Shown here: positions 16,083 to 24,507 of the stretch, in pieces
Layout: the number at the start of each line of letters is the position of its first letter
How positions within the stretch are numbered: position 1 is the first letter of the stretch
Origin: Bacteroidota bacterium
GTDB taxonomy: Bacteria > Bacteroidota > Bacteroidia > Chitinophagales > Saprospiraceae
Length of the DNA: 32,955 nt
NCBI GenBank assembly: GCA_017858735.1
Contig: JAFMBH010000039.1
Span: 1 to 32,955, forward strand
Direction of reading: 5' to 3'
Notes under the pieces: model-generated
What the model saw: the letters and a program-made list of their open reading frames with translations, nothing else
What the model was told of the DNA's origin: nothing
The model's database searches: none
Position numbers and translations under genes: made by a program

Positions 16083-17504
16083 TTATGGAAAAATACCTAA
16101 AGAATTATAATCACCGCTTATTTTATTAATTGCGTTAACAAAAGCGGCGGTTCTAAGATCTGGAATAGCTGGATTATTAACCATTACATCTCTTATTTCG
16201 CGATAAGCATTGATCATAGTTTCCTCTAAACCGGACCGAACGAGATCAATTTCATCTGCCCCTCTGGCTATTAGAGCAAATTCTCTATCATTCACGTTTC
16301 TACCTGTTAATTCCTCCACCAGATGAATCACCTGAGTTAATTGATTTTGATTAAATCTTTTCTCCATTCTGCCAAAACGCATGTGAGAAAGATTTTTCAA
16401 CCATTCGAAGTAAGAAACAGTAACGCCCCCTGCATTTAAATAGACATCGGGAATAATGATAGTACCTTTAGCTAATAATTTTTCCTGGGCAGGAGCAGTA
16501 ATTGGACCATTTGCAGCCTCGGCTATAATCTTTGCCTTTATATTATCAACATTATCTGCTGTAATTACACTTTCCAAAGCAGCGGGTACTAAAATATCAC
16601 AAGGTTGTTCCAATATTAATTCCCTATCCTTTTTTTCAAAAGTTTTCATTGCAGGAAAGCCGATAATAGTACCGTTTGCCTTTCTGTATGCTAATAAAGC
16701 ATGAACATCGATACCATCAGGGTGATAGATAGCCCCTTCCGCCTCACCAATACCGATAATTTTCATCTGCCCCTCATCCTGAGAAATCATGCCAGTATAG
16801 GAACCAACATTACCCATTCCCTGAATAATCATTGTTTTACCAGCGGCGCCGGGAGTCAGCCCAATTTTTTCCATGTCCTCAGCAAAAGAGCAAGCTTCGC
16901 GAATGCCATAGAAAACACCTCTACCTGTTGCCTCCGTTCTTCCCCGAATACCTTGTTGATTTACAGGTTTTCCCGTTACACAACCTGCTGCATCCAATTC
17001 GTCCCCTTTGAAAGTTCTGTAGGTATCATAAATCCAGGCCATTTCTCTTGGGCCTGTGCCGTAATCTGGTGCAGGAACGTCAATAGCTGGTCCAATGAGA
17101 TTACGCTTAATCAACTCGGTGGTGTATCTCCTGGTGATTTTTTCAAGTTCATCTTCTGTATATTCCCAGGGACTGATTTTAACGCCGCCCTTTGCACCAC
17201 CATAAGGAACATCGACAATCGCGCATTTATAAGTCATTAAAGCAGCCAATGCCATCACTTCGTCCTGAGAAACATGATTACTATAACGGATACCGCCCTT
17301 TGTCGGTGTCCTATGATGACTATGTTGAACTCTATAGGCTTCAATAACTTTTACTTCTCCCTTTATTTTAACTGGGAAGTTAATTTGGAATACGGCATTA
17401 CATACTTTAATTTGCTGTAAAAGACCCGGTGGCAAACCTGTATGCTCAGCTGCTCTGTCAAAATAGACATTTACACTATCAAAAAAACTAAACTGGTTAC
17501 TCAT
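16083..17504 (-). CDS. Glu/Leu/Phe/Val family (glutamate) dehydrogenase
   Basis: 473 residues, hexameric-type glutamate dehydrogenase length. Substrate-site motifs PTKGGIRYS (Lys69), MTYKCAIVDVPYGGAKGG (Lys93, Lys105) and AIDVPAPDYGTGPREMAW (140-157), and the dinucleotide-binding GMGNVG (229-234), are intact. It interconverts glutamate and 2-oxoglutarate plus ammonia in the cytoplasm; a branched-chain specificity cannot be excluded. After beta-2 the sequence IGIGEAEGA carries an acidic residue, which leans to NAD over NADP (weak). The start overlaps the stop of the CcmD-like gene by 8 bp, so its translation is linked to the ccm genes. The Lrp gene follows after the inverted repeat at 16022-16067. 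Confidence 0.93.
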   Translation of the reverse strand: MSNQFSFFDSVNVYFDRAAEHTGLPPGLLQQIKVCNAVFQINFPVKIKGEVKVIEAYRVQHSHHRTPTKGGIRYSNHVSQDEVMALAALMTYKCAIVDVPYGGAKGGVKISPWEYTEDELEKITRRYTTELIKRNLIGPAIDVPAPDYGTGPREMAWIYDTYRTFKGDELDAAGCVTGKPVNQQGIRGRTEATGRGVFYGIREACSFAEDMEKIGLTPGAAGKTMIIQGMGNVGSYTGMISQDEGQMKIIGIGEAEGAIYHPDGIDVHALLAYRKANGTIIGFPAMKTFEKKDRELILEQPCDILVPAALESVITADNVDNIKAKIIAEAANGPITAPAQEKLLAKGTIIIPDVYLNAGGVTVSYFEWLKNLSHMRFGRMEKRFNQNQLTQVIHLVEELTGRNVNDREFALIARGADEIDLVRSGLEETMINAYREIRDVMVNNPAIPDLRTAAFVNAINKISGDYNSLGIFP

Positions 17505-17703
17505 CTGATTTTATTTGGTTTTCAAATTTGGTAAGGCGGCGGTCAATTAAAATTAAATACAAGGTTATTCCTAAAAACAATAAAAGCATTACCCCGACAA
17601 CCACATAAATTTTTCCAATACTTCTCATAAAATCAGCGTTGGCAGCTGAAGCTGAAAAAATGGAAATAAATTGCATTAAAACTAATAGAAAGAATCGGCT
17701 CAT
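17497..17703 (-). CDS. CcmD-like small membrane protein
   Basis: 68 residues: an N-terminal hydrophobic segment (4-20) ending SASAANA, which may be a signal peptide, and one strong membrane helix (IYVVVGVMLLLFLGITLYLILI, about 32-53) followed by a basic then acidic cytoplasmic tail (DRRLTKFENQIKSDE). Size, topology and position just after ccmC fit the CcmD family, which helps release heme-loaded CcmE from the CcmABC exporter. Sequence conservation in this family is low, so synteny carries much of the call. It overlaps the dehydrogenase start by 8 bp. Confidence 0.72.
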   Translation of the reverse strand: MSRFFLLVLMQFISIFSASAANADFMRSIGKIYVVVGVMLLLFLGITLYLILIDRRLTKFENQIKSDE

Positions 17704-17811
17704 GAAGTTTACGTTAAAGGTTATATTTTAAAAAAAATATTGCGGACAAAATTGTTTCATGCTGAGGGCAAAATGACTGATTTTTTTTATAAAAAGAATG
17801 ATAAATATCAC

Positions 17812-18867
17812 CTAATCGACATCTTCCCTTAATTTTTGGAGTCTTAAATACCTGAATTGAAGGGAACTTAGCCAAAATCCAAACAGAGTGAAACCGATAA
17901 CTGCCGGATAAAAAACCATTCGCATCGTATTGTCTAAATCTTGAGAACCAAAAGCTGGATTACCCCCCGACCCCGGATGGAGGCTATCGGTAAGTCTTGG
18001 AATCACATATAGCAGGGGAATAAGGGTAGAAAATGCAAAAATCCCATAAGCTGCACAAACTCTCGCTCTCTTCTCAGGGTCTTCAAAAGAGGCCCTTAAA
18101 ATGAAATAGGCAGCATAGATTAACAGTGCAACCACGGTCATATTCTGTTTTATATCCCAACTCCAATAAGCACCCCAGGTGTTTTTTGCCCAAAGAGCCC
18201 CGGTTATGAGACCAAGTAATCCATAAAATATACCTGTTTGGGTATAAGCTTCTGCTTTTAAATCAGATTCAGCGTCTCCCTTTCTCAAATATTTTATACT
18301 ATGGATAACTGCAAATAAAAAAAGGAACATCATACCAAACCAAAGCGGCACATGAAAATAAGTGTTCCGAATGGTTTCGCCCAGAATATTCCTGAATGGA
18401 AAAGTAATCTGTCCATTATTTGAAAAATTCTCCGGTTTTACCCAGGGAACTTCTTCCGTAGCTAAAACTTTCTCGGTCTGCGTTAAAAAAATCGCTGAAG
18501 GCAACACGGAAGTACCGTCAGTTTCACTATCAATTAAGAGAGTTACCGCCTGAACTTCTGTATTCTCAGGTAAATTATTAGGAATGGAAAACGTCAGATT
18601 CATTCTTCTTTCATCCAAAGCGACCATCTCCGCAGCCGCAATAGCCTTCCCGTTGTCCCATTTTAACCAGGCTCGAAGAGAATTCCCCGCTTCTTTAAAA
18701 TGCGTATTGTAACCTGTTACCTGAATTTTTAAAGTTTCCCCCGCATTTCCGTAAGAAGGTTCGACAGATTCAATACCTGATTTTAAGGGAATTAATAAAC
18801 CGGCTATGATAACATAAACGATTAAAATAACCCCTGAAAATTTCCAAATTTTGCCCTTTTCAATCAT
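17812..18867 (-). CDS. ccmC: Cytochrome c biogenesis protein CcmC/CcsA with inserted extracytoplasmic domain
   Basis: 351 residues, against about 220-250 for ordinary CcmC. Membrane helix 1 (12-28) is followed by about 130 extra residues (30-160) before the canonical protein resumes at ETIRNTYFHVPLWFG. The tryptophan-rich heme motif WGAYWSWD (231-238) and the flanking histidines H172 (YFHVPLW) and H297 (DSLHPGSGG) are present, so heme handling should be intact. The insert (IESVEPSYGNAGETLKIQV at its start) is beta-rich and resembles an IPT/TIG Ig-like domain; it should lie in the periplasm. ccmB lies 10 bp upstream; the CcmD-like gene follows after a 108-bp gap. ccmA, ccmE and ccmF are not in the window. 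Confidence 0.88.
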   Translation of the reverse strand: MIEKGKIWKFSGVILIVYVIIAGLLIPLKSGIESVEPSYGNAGETLKIQVTGYNTHFKEAGNSLRAWLKWDNGKAIAAAEMVALDERRMNLTFSIPNNLPENTEVQAVTLLIDSETDGTSVLPSAIFLTQTEKVLATEEVPWVKPENFSNNGQITFPFRNILGETIRNTYFHVPLWFGMMFLFLFAVIHSIKYLRKGDAESDLKAEAYTQTGIFYGLLGLITGALWAKNTWGAYWSWDIKQNMTVVALLIYAAYFILRASFEDPEKRARVCAAYGIFAFSTLIPLLYVIPRLTDSLHPGSGGNPAFGSQDLDNTMRMVFYPAVIGFTLFGFWLSSLQFRYLRLQKLREDVD

Positions 18868-18877
18868 GATAATTCAT

Positions 18878-19537
18878 TTAATCTCTCCAAATGAATGGAA
18901 ATAACAACAATGCAACCCCACATAATAACAAATCTATGGCCACTAATATAGCAAGGTCACCGCTAACTGCTGTGTCTTGTATAAGCCTTAAGGCGTGGGC
19001 CGATATTTTTACTAACATCAATATAATTGGTATTATTAATGGGAAACTTAACACAGCGAGCAGCGTGGAACTTTGATTACTCGCCGCCACAAGTGAGGCT
19101 AAAAAGGTAAAAGTAACCGAAAATCCGAAACTTCCTAATAACAAAATAAGTAGAAATAAACCTAGATCTTTTACAGGATTATCCCCGAAAAATATAAATA
19201 AACCCCATATTAATAAACTTAATACTAATAGTAACAAGGTATTATAAACTATCTTTGCTATTAAAACATGAGATGGGTTTAATAAACTGTAATAATACAG
19301 CACCCTGTTTCCTTTTTCCTGAACAAAACTTTTGACCATGGCATTGACGGCAACAAACAATAGAATAATCCAGAAAAGGGTATTCCATACATTGGGTTGT
19401 ATCTTGACAAAAGTTTCATAAACAACAAATAAAGTGGAAATTACATACAAAAATATACCGCTGATAGCAGAACGAGTTCTGAACTCTAACAAAAACTCTT
19501 TTCGCAACAACAATAAAATGAAATGTAAATCCTTCAT
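18878..19537 (-). CDS. ccmB: Heme exporter protein CcmB
   Basis: 219 residues from ATG 19537 (the frame opens at a TTG two codons earlier). The N-terminus LHFILLLLRKEFLLEFRTRSAISG is the usual CcmB cytoplasmic amphipathic start, followed by six predicted membrane helices and NPVKDLGLFLLILLLGSFGFS in the middle of the family pattern. It is the permease half of the CcmAB ABC transporter of system I cytochrome c maturation; the ATPase CcmA must be elsewhere. The first gene of the ccmB-ccmC-ccmD-gdh chain. Its start overlaps head-to-head with that of the amidase gene by 20 bp, and a TATATTTG box on its strand lies inside the amidase coding region. Confidence 0.9.
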   Translation of the reverse strand: MKDLHFILLLLRKEFLLEFRTRSAISGIFLYVISTLFVVYETFVKIQPNVWNTLFWIILLFVAVNAMVKSFVQEKGNRVLYYYSLLNPSHVLIAKIVYNTLLLLVLSLLIWGLFIFFGDNPVKDLGLFLLILLLGSFGFSVTFTFLASLVAASNQSSTLLAVLSFPLIIPIILMLVKISAHALRLIQDTAVSGDLAILVAIDLLLCGVALLLFPFIWRD

Positions 19538-20726
19538 ATTCAATTTCTTAAAAAAGAAAACTCCTCCTAGATTTATTCATGAATACAAATATAAACTTCT
19601 ATCATCAATCTTTGCCATAGTTATGCTGCTATCTTCTGCAAATATCAAGGAAGACTGGTTAATGGTGAAGGCCAAACAAGGAGATGGGATAAAAAAATTA
19701 TTAGTCCGTTACCATTTAGATACCCACACATGTAATGAGGAAAAATTTCTATCCCTGAATAATTTATCTCCCGAGACTAATCTAATCCTTGACAAAACTT
19801 ACCTTTTGCCTATTAAACAGGTTAGCTTTGACGGTAAATCCATCCGGACAAGCTTAGGCATTACCGAATTTGAGAAAGCAAAGGAAATTGAAAAATACAA
19901 TGAACAACTTGTTTTAGATGGCATTAAATCAAAGCCATTTCAAGAAGATAAAATGCTATGGATTCCACACCATTTTACCCCCTGTAATTTGCCGGTTTCC
20001 ACAAATGAAAAACGGTTTCCCATTTTTGGAAAATATGAATCAACGCCGATCCTCTCTGATGTTTTAAAAGGTAAAATATTTTATATTATCAGTGGCCACG
20101 GCGGTCCTGACCCAGGTGCTCAGGCGGTTAAAAATGGTCACACGCTTTGTGAAGACGAATATGCTTATGATGTAAGCTTGCGACTCTGCAGAAAACTTAT
20201 TCAGGAAGGAGCCATGTCCTACATGATTACCCGCGATGGAGATGATGGTATCAGGGATGACGAAATATTACTTTGCGATAGAGATGAAACGGTCTGGGGC
20301 GGTGAAAAAATCCCTTTGAGTCAATTAAAGAGATTGGAACAGCGGATAGACATAGTAAAATCCCTTTTCGAAAAAAACAAAAAAATGGCACCAAATGGTC
20401 AGTATCTTTTAGAAATTCATGTTGATTCAAGGCATACAGAACAGCAAGTTGACCTTTTTCTTTACCATCAGGCGAACAGTCAAGTTTCACATCAAATGGC
20501 CAATAATATTCATAAAACCTTCAGCGAAAAATATAAAGAGAACCGCTCAACAGGTGTTTATAAAGGGACCATGTCAAGCCGTGAATTATACTCTCTTGAA
20601 AATGCACCCATGCCAGCTATTTATATTGAACTTGGCAATTTGAGGAATAACTTCGATCAGCAGCGATTTATCTTGCCTTCCAACAGACAGGCTTTGGCCA
20701 ACTGGATTTTCGATGGTGTAAAATAA
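19518..20726 (+). CDS. N-acetylmuramoyl-L-alanine amidase (Amidase_3)
   Basis: 402 residues from ATG 19518 (MKCKSFIF); the frame is open back to 19434, inside ccmB. A basic stretch and hydrophobic segment (LLSSIFAIVMLLSSA) make a signal anchor. Then comes a LysM-like region (DWLMVKAKQGDGIKKLLVRY to LPI) and the zinc amidase domain in the C-terminal half. Zinc and catalytic residues, in the numbering of this start: His194 (SGHGGPDPGA), Glu212 (CEDEYAYDVSLRL), His301 (EIHVDSRH) and Glu371 (YIELGNLRN). It cuts the amide between MurNAc and the stem peptide in the periplasm. Neighbours give no further hint; its 3' end faces the pseudo-helicase gene 4 bp away. Confidence 0.87.
   Translation: MKCKSFIFNFLKKKTPPRFIHEYKYKLLSSIFAIVMLLSSANIKEDWLMVKAKQGDGIKKLLVRYHLDTHTCNEEKFLSLNNLSPETNLILDKTYLLPIKQVSFDGKSIRTSLGITEFEKAKEIEKYNEQLVLDGIKSKPFQEDKMLWIPHHFTPCNLPVSTNEKRFPIFGKYESTPILSDVLKGKIFYIISGHGGPDPGAQAVKNGHTLCEDEYAYDVSLRLCRKLIQEGAMSYMITRDGDDGIRDDEILLCDRDETVWGGEKIPLSQLKRLEQRIDIVKSLFEKNKKMAPNGQYLLEIHVDSRHTEQQVDLFLYHQANSQVSHQMANNIHKTFSEKYKENRSTGVYKGTMSSRELYSLENAPMPAIYIELGNLRNNFDQQRFILPSNRQALANWIFDGVK
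19586..19593 (-). promoter_or_regulatory. Candidate -7 promoter box of ccmB inside the amidase gene
   Basis: TATATTTG on the minus strand, 48 bp upstream of the ccmB ATG and inside the first codons of the divergent amidase gene. The match to TAnnTTTG is exact. No -33 TTG at 17-23 bp; the nearest TTG is about 12 bp upstream. Confidence 0.35.
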
Positions 20727-20730
20727 CCGA

Positions 20731-23700
20731 TTAGTCCAGCGCATTGATATTTGAAAGTAATCTTTTGATTTCTAAGCTATTATTTTTCCACCAATTTACA
20801 GTCCAGATAGGTAGTAATTCAATATTATATTTTTTTAATTTATTTGTTTGTCTTACCTCCCAAATAAAGTCAGTGTGGGTTTCATTGGCGTGAAATCCAT
20901 CTAACAGAAAAAATATATAATTGGATTGAGCCATTTTTCTTTTTATAAAAAATGGAAAAAAGTCCTGATTAAAAAAGATATTTTTTTGAATATCATGGGC
21001 TGGAAGTTTATCCTCAAGCTTCAAAATCAACGCCGACCAAAATGAGGGATAACGCGTTTTAAACGGTTCTTCCAATTCCGGTTTAAATTTCTGAAACTCA
21101 TACTCCAGGGAATAGATATCTCTACCGTCAACAGCTTCTAGTAATTTCAAATAGGGAATGAATAAATCATCTTTATTTTCCACTTCCACCATTTGTGCTC
21201 TTTTAAAGGAGGTAATGACCGTTAGATTATCCAAAGGTAATTGCGCCATTAATTCCACATAAGAGGGAGTAAAACAACACTCGTTTAAATACTCATTTAC
21301 GTCATGGTAAGTACTTAGCAAGTACACCGAATGAAAATGTTTAGATTGAATATTATCGGGCGTTAAAATTTCCAGACCATTATTTACCAAATGAGTAAAA
21401 TGATTATTCAGTGTTGATTCCTGGTGTTGGATCTTAAAAATCAGCGTCGAAATAAAATTCCGTTGGGTTACCGTCATGCAAACAACCCCTATGGTTGGTA
21501 TATTTTCAGGCGTTGAGTAGCGAATTTTAGATAGCTCGTCGATGAGAATAGAAGCTTCTTCCTCATTTATCCCATTTGGCTGAAGGACACCATTTATTCT
21601 ATGAAAATGAACAGATGCGTCCTTAATTGCATGAATAGTTATGTGACCTCCCTGCCACTGTTGCCATGGATTTCCCGGATAAAAGCAATGAATTTTAGAT
21701 AATCGTGAAACTGGATACCTCTGTTTTAGCTCATTATCAATATATTCATTAGGAAATGAAGGGTTATAAAAATAAGTAACCCGAGGAGCCAGGGATTGAA
21801 ATTTCGATAAAACGGCAGGAGACGAATACGAGGCATCGCCCCAAAAAATATGGTCAAAATGAAGAGAAGGGTTATCTTCAAAAAGATCATTTAGTTGATT
21901 AACTGTCATACATACCACTGGAAAACAGTCTGTTAACAGTGGTCTAATATCTTTTATGAACAACAAATAATCCACTTCATTCCATGATTCTTTTTCAAAC
22001 CATCTTATTATTTTTTGTAAGGTATGTTTCTCCTCCTTTCTTAACTGTTTAATACGTTCCTTCCTTTTTTGAAACCACACAGATTGTATCTGCCGGGGTA
22101 ACATGCTACGAAATAGCTCCCAATCGGCCTCGAAAGTCTCCAGCGGCAGCGATGAATCGGGAAGTTGGTGTTGGTAATGTCGCAACAGGACCTGGTGTAA
22201 GTACCAATTTTTGAAGGTCATTAACCAATCATCCGGATTAATGGTCGAAAAAGATTGTATAATTGTTTTTGCTCCTTTAGAAAGATTTTCCCAACTTGAC
22301 TGCCATTGATAAAAGACGGGAAAGTCACGAAAATTTATAAGCATCAGATCCAACTTATTAACCAGAGATTCCAGCCATTTTTGACGGGCTACTAAGGTAA
22401 GGGAATGATGTTCTAATTTTTCGAGAAAGAATGACTTAGTGTTAAAACGATGAATAGCCTCATCCATTAAGGTTTCGAGTTCAACAAATAAATTGTTGGT
22501 ATTCCCAAAGGAATTTACATTGGTACTGGAGGCACGAAGGACTTCCTCGTTCACATAATCTGGAAGCCGGGACTGCCATGCTACAGCACTCTCTTTCAAT
22601 GCTTCCAGGTAAACCATCCAATCTCCTAAATGTGCCACACCAAAATCCTGAGGTATTTCAGGAAAAACCCAGATTTTCTGGTTTTGAATTTTATTACTTA
22701 GCTGTTGAAATAAACCATTTAGCTCTTCCCGCGCTTCTATGATTTTTTTTCCCCGCCCGGCCAACTTACTATACAAAAGGAGTGAAAAACTTTTCGAGTA
22801 AATAAAGTCATTTCCGTATAAATCAAAATATCCATCAAATTTATTCTTCAACTCCTCTATAAGCTCAATAATCAATTGAATTTCATTAAATAAGCGAATA
22901 TTTAAGGAGTCTGAATACTGTGACAGACCATTTGAGTATTCTACAAGAATAAATCGAAAGTTATTCCTTTCTTCATTTAAAAGTAAGTTAAACTGGTCTG
23001 CTCCTTCTTCAAAATCAGAAAGATCTATTAGGCTGGTATTTAAAACATTTAAAGGATGTTGGAGCGTATTAATCGCTTCAAATCTTTTTTGTAAGGGTTC
23101 TATTTCTGATAATAAGGAATAAAATTCCGAGGGTATAAAATTAAAATTATCCGTAGGGATTCTAATATTAACCAATTGAATTTCATCATTGCTAACGCTT
23201 TGTAAAAAAAGGGTAACAACCTCTGTCCAATCAAGCTGGTCAAATATTTTTTTTCTGGACGCATAGTACGCCATAGACAACTTAGTAAAAAGCCTTTGGC
23301 AGGAAGCCAAAATTTCTTTAAAGTTATCCCCGGCAAACACGGGAGAATTTTTTTCCTGTTGAATAATAAAAGTTACTCTTTTAATGAGTTGTCTTAACTG
23401 ATCACCCTCCTGTTGTGATAAAACCAGATTTTCCAAATTATTTGAAGAAAAAAAATGGTTCATGGATGCAAAAAATCCATTATTTTCAGAAATAATAAGG
23501 GAGGTTCTACCATTCGATAAGGCATTAGAAACCATATTAAAAAGTAAAAATTTCTTCCCGGTTCCTGCTGTTCCTTCAATAATTGTATGTGAATTTTCCT
23601 GTGTCTTATGATACGCTGTAGCCTGTTCAGGAAGTAAAACTTGCAAACCAAAAGAATGTCCTGGTAGAGTAATCTCCTGATTTTTTGTAAAATAAAGTGG

Positions 23701-24324
23701 TTCGCCTTGTTGTCCTTTTAGTTCAAAAAGTGATTTAAGAACCATTAATTGAACCGAATTTAAAATTTTGTATTCATTTTTCTTTATGGCTACATTTTCT
23801 GCGCCAGACAAAGGAACAATAACATCATTACTATTAAAAAGAGGATCAACTGCTTGATTTATAGCTCTAAAACCATCGAGATCTATTCCATTTTTATTTA
23901 AAAATGGCGAAATCACCGCTATTAATTTATCGAAGCAAGGAAGCGCTGAAATCATTGGATTTAGCGCAGGCAATAAAGATACATTCCGGTAAAACATCCA
24001 CTTTACCCCCACCTTATCAACGGGTGTCAATGAAATATCCCAAATAAAAAAAGGTATGGATATAACCTCATTTTCCTCCATTGAGACTACTAAAGGGTAT
24101 CCGACCTTAAGAGAAGGCGTTCCAAATCTTGAGTAAGATAATTTTTGCTTATGAAAAATTTCCCAGGTCAGCGCGGGGGAGAGCGTATTAAAAACCAGAT
24201 TAGACGGAGCAATTAAATGTCCGGAATCAGCAACCCACCTCAAAAAATCTATATCTTTTGAAAGCGCTAAAATATCTAAAGCTTTTTCGTTTGTTCTTAA
24301 CCTTTCATTTCCCATACTACCCAA
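20731..24324 (-). CDS. Degenerate SF1-type helicase with C-terminal Vsr/MTES_1575-like domain
   Basis: 1197 residues. The order matches the DUF4011/SF1 helicase-REase architecture: an N-terminal domain with VGYPLVVSMEE (74-84) and IPFFIWDISLTPV (90-102), a P-loop region, a long helical insert (about 330-800), a second RecA-like domain and a tail (1134-1181) alignable to MTES_1575-type endonucleases. But motifs are eroded: Walker A is GTAGTGKK (251-258, last Ser/Thr lost), motif II is FWGDAS (827-832) instead of DEAS, the GDxxQLPP motif III reads YNPSFPNEY (853-861), and motif V/VI regions (IQSKHF, 992-997; DNLTVITSF, 1032-1040) lack the usual Gly/Glu and TRA. In the tail LLDGFHANETH replaces the ECDG-x-YH pattern. 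The frame is uninterrupted, so it is maintained. Probably a non-enzymatic or altered relative; function unknown. Confidence 0.75.
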   Translation of the reverse strand: MGSMGNERLRTNEKALDILALSKDIDFLRWVADSGHLIAPSNLVFNTLSPALTWEIFHKQKLSYSRFGTPSLKVGYPLVVSMEENEVISIPFFIWDISLTPVDKVGVKWMFYRNVSLLPALNPMISALPCFDKLIAVISPFLNKNGIDLDGFRAINQAVDPLFNSNDVIVPLSGAENVAIKKNEYKILNSVQLMVLKSLFELKGQQGEPLYFTKNQEITLPGHSFGLQVLLPEQATAYHKTQENSHTIIEGTAGTGKKFLLFNMVSNALSNGRTSLIISENNGFFASMNHFFSSNNLENLVLSQQEGDQLRQLIKRVTFIIQQEKNSPVFAGDNFKEILASCQRLFTKLSMAYYASRKKIFDQLDWTEVVTLFLQSVSNDEIQLVNIRIPTDNFNFIPSEFYSLLSEIEPLQKRFEAINTLQHPLNVLNTSLIDLSDFEEGADQFNLLLNEERNNFRFILVEYSNGLSQYSDSLNIRLFNEIQLIIELIEELKNKFDGYFDLYGNDFIYSKSFSLLLYSKLAGRGKKIIEAREELNGLFQQLSNKIQNQKIWVFPEIPQDFGVAHLGDWMVYLEALKESAVAWQSRLPDYVNEEVLRASSTNVNSFGNTNNLFVELETLMDEAIHRFNTKSFFLEKLEHHSLTLVARQKWLESLVNKLDLMLINFRDFPVFYQWQSSWENLSKGAKTIIQSFSTINPDDWLMTFKNWYLHQVLLRHYQHQLPDSSLPLETFEADWELFRSMLPRQIQSVWFQKRKERIKQLRKEEKHTLQKIIRWFEKESWNEVDYLLFIKDIRPLLTDCFPVVCMTVNQLNDLFEDNPSLHFDHIFWGDASYSSPAVLSKFQSLAPRVTYFYNPSFPNEYIDNELKQRYPVSRLSKIHCFYPGNPWQQWQGGHITIHAIKDASVHFHRINGVLQPNGINEEEASILIDELSKIRYSTPENIPTIGVVCMTVTQRNFISTLIFKIQHQESTLNNHFTHLVNNGLEILTPDNIQSKHFHSVYLLSTYHDVNEYLNECCFTPSYVELMAQLPLDNLTVITSFKRAQMVEVENKDDLFIPYLKLLEAVDGRDIYSLEYEFQKFKPELEEPFKTRYPSFWSALILKLEDKLPAHDIQKNIFFNQDFFPFFIKRKMAQSNYIFFLLDGFHANETHTDFIWEVRQTNKLKKYNIELLPIWTVNWWKNNSLEIKRLLSNINALD

Positions 24325-24409
24325 ACCTGAAACGAACTATTTGATATGATTGCACGTTTACGTTAATAATGAACTACTTAATTAAAAAGACAATACATTA
24401 ATTTATTTA

Positions 24410-24417
24410 CAAATATA
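24410..24417 (-). promoter_or_regulatory. Candidate -7 box of the pseudo-helicase gene
   Basis: TATATTTG on the minus strand, 85 bp upstream of the ATG at 24324, in the 183-bp AT-rich region shared with the divergent PAS-AraC gene. No -33 TTG at the expected distance. Confidence 0.3.
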
Positions 24418-24507
24418 ATAAAATATTGATATAGAAAACCTTAAAAAACTTTTAGCGAATGAACCGTTTTAAAAAAATAATGTTTCATTTTGCTTTACGA
24501 AAAAATT

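Noticed and set aside
16701-17240. Open frame of 179 residues on plus
   Set aside because: It runs antisense to the glutamate dehydrogenase gene, whose conserved motifs explain the DNA; the plus-strand product resembles no protein and has no promoter.
17707-17717. 11-mer GTTTACGTTAA shared with 24356-24366 upstream of two minus-strand genes
   Set aside because: Many pairs of identical 11-mers are expected by chance in 33 kb of AT-rich DNA, and the two copies lie at different distances from their genes.
20731-24324. Anti-phage defence island around the helicase-like gene
   Set aside because: No methylase, restriction, toxin-antitoxin, recombinase or other defence gene within the window; neighbours are cell-wall and regulator genes, and the catalytic motifs are eroded.
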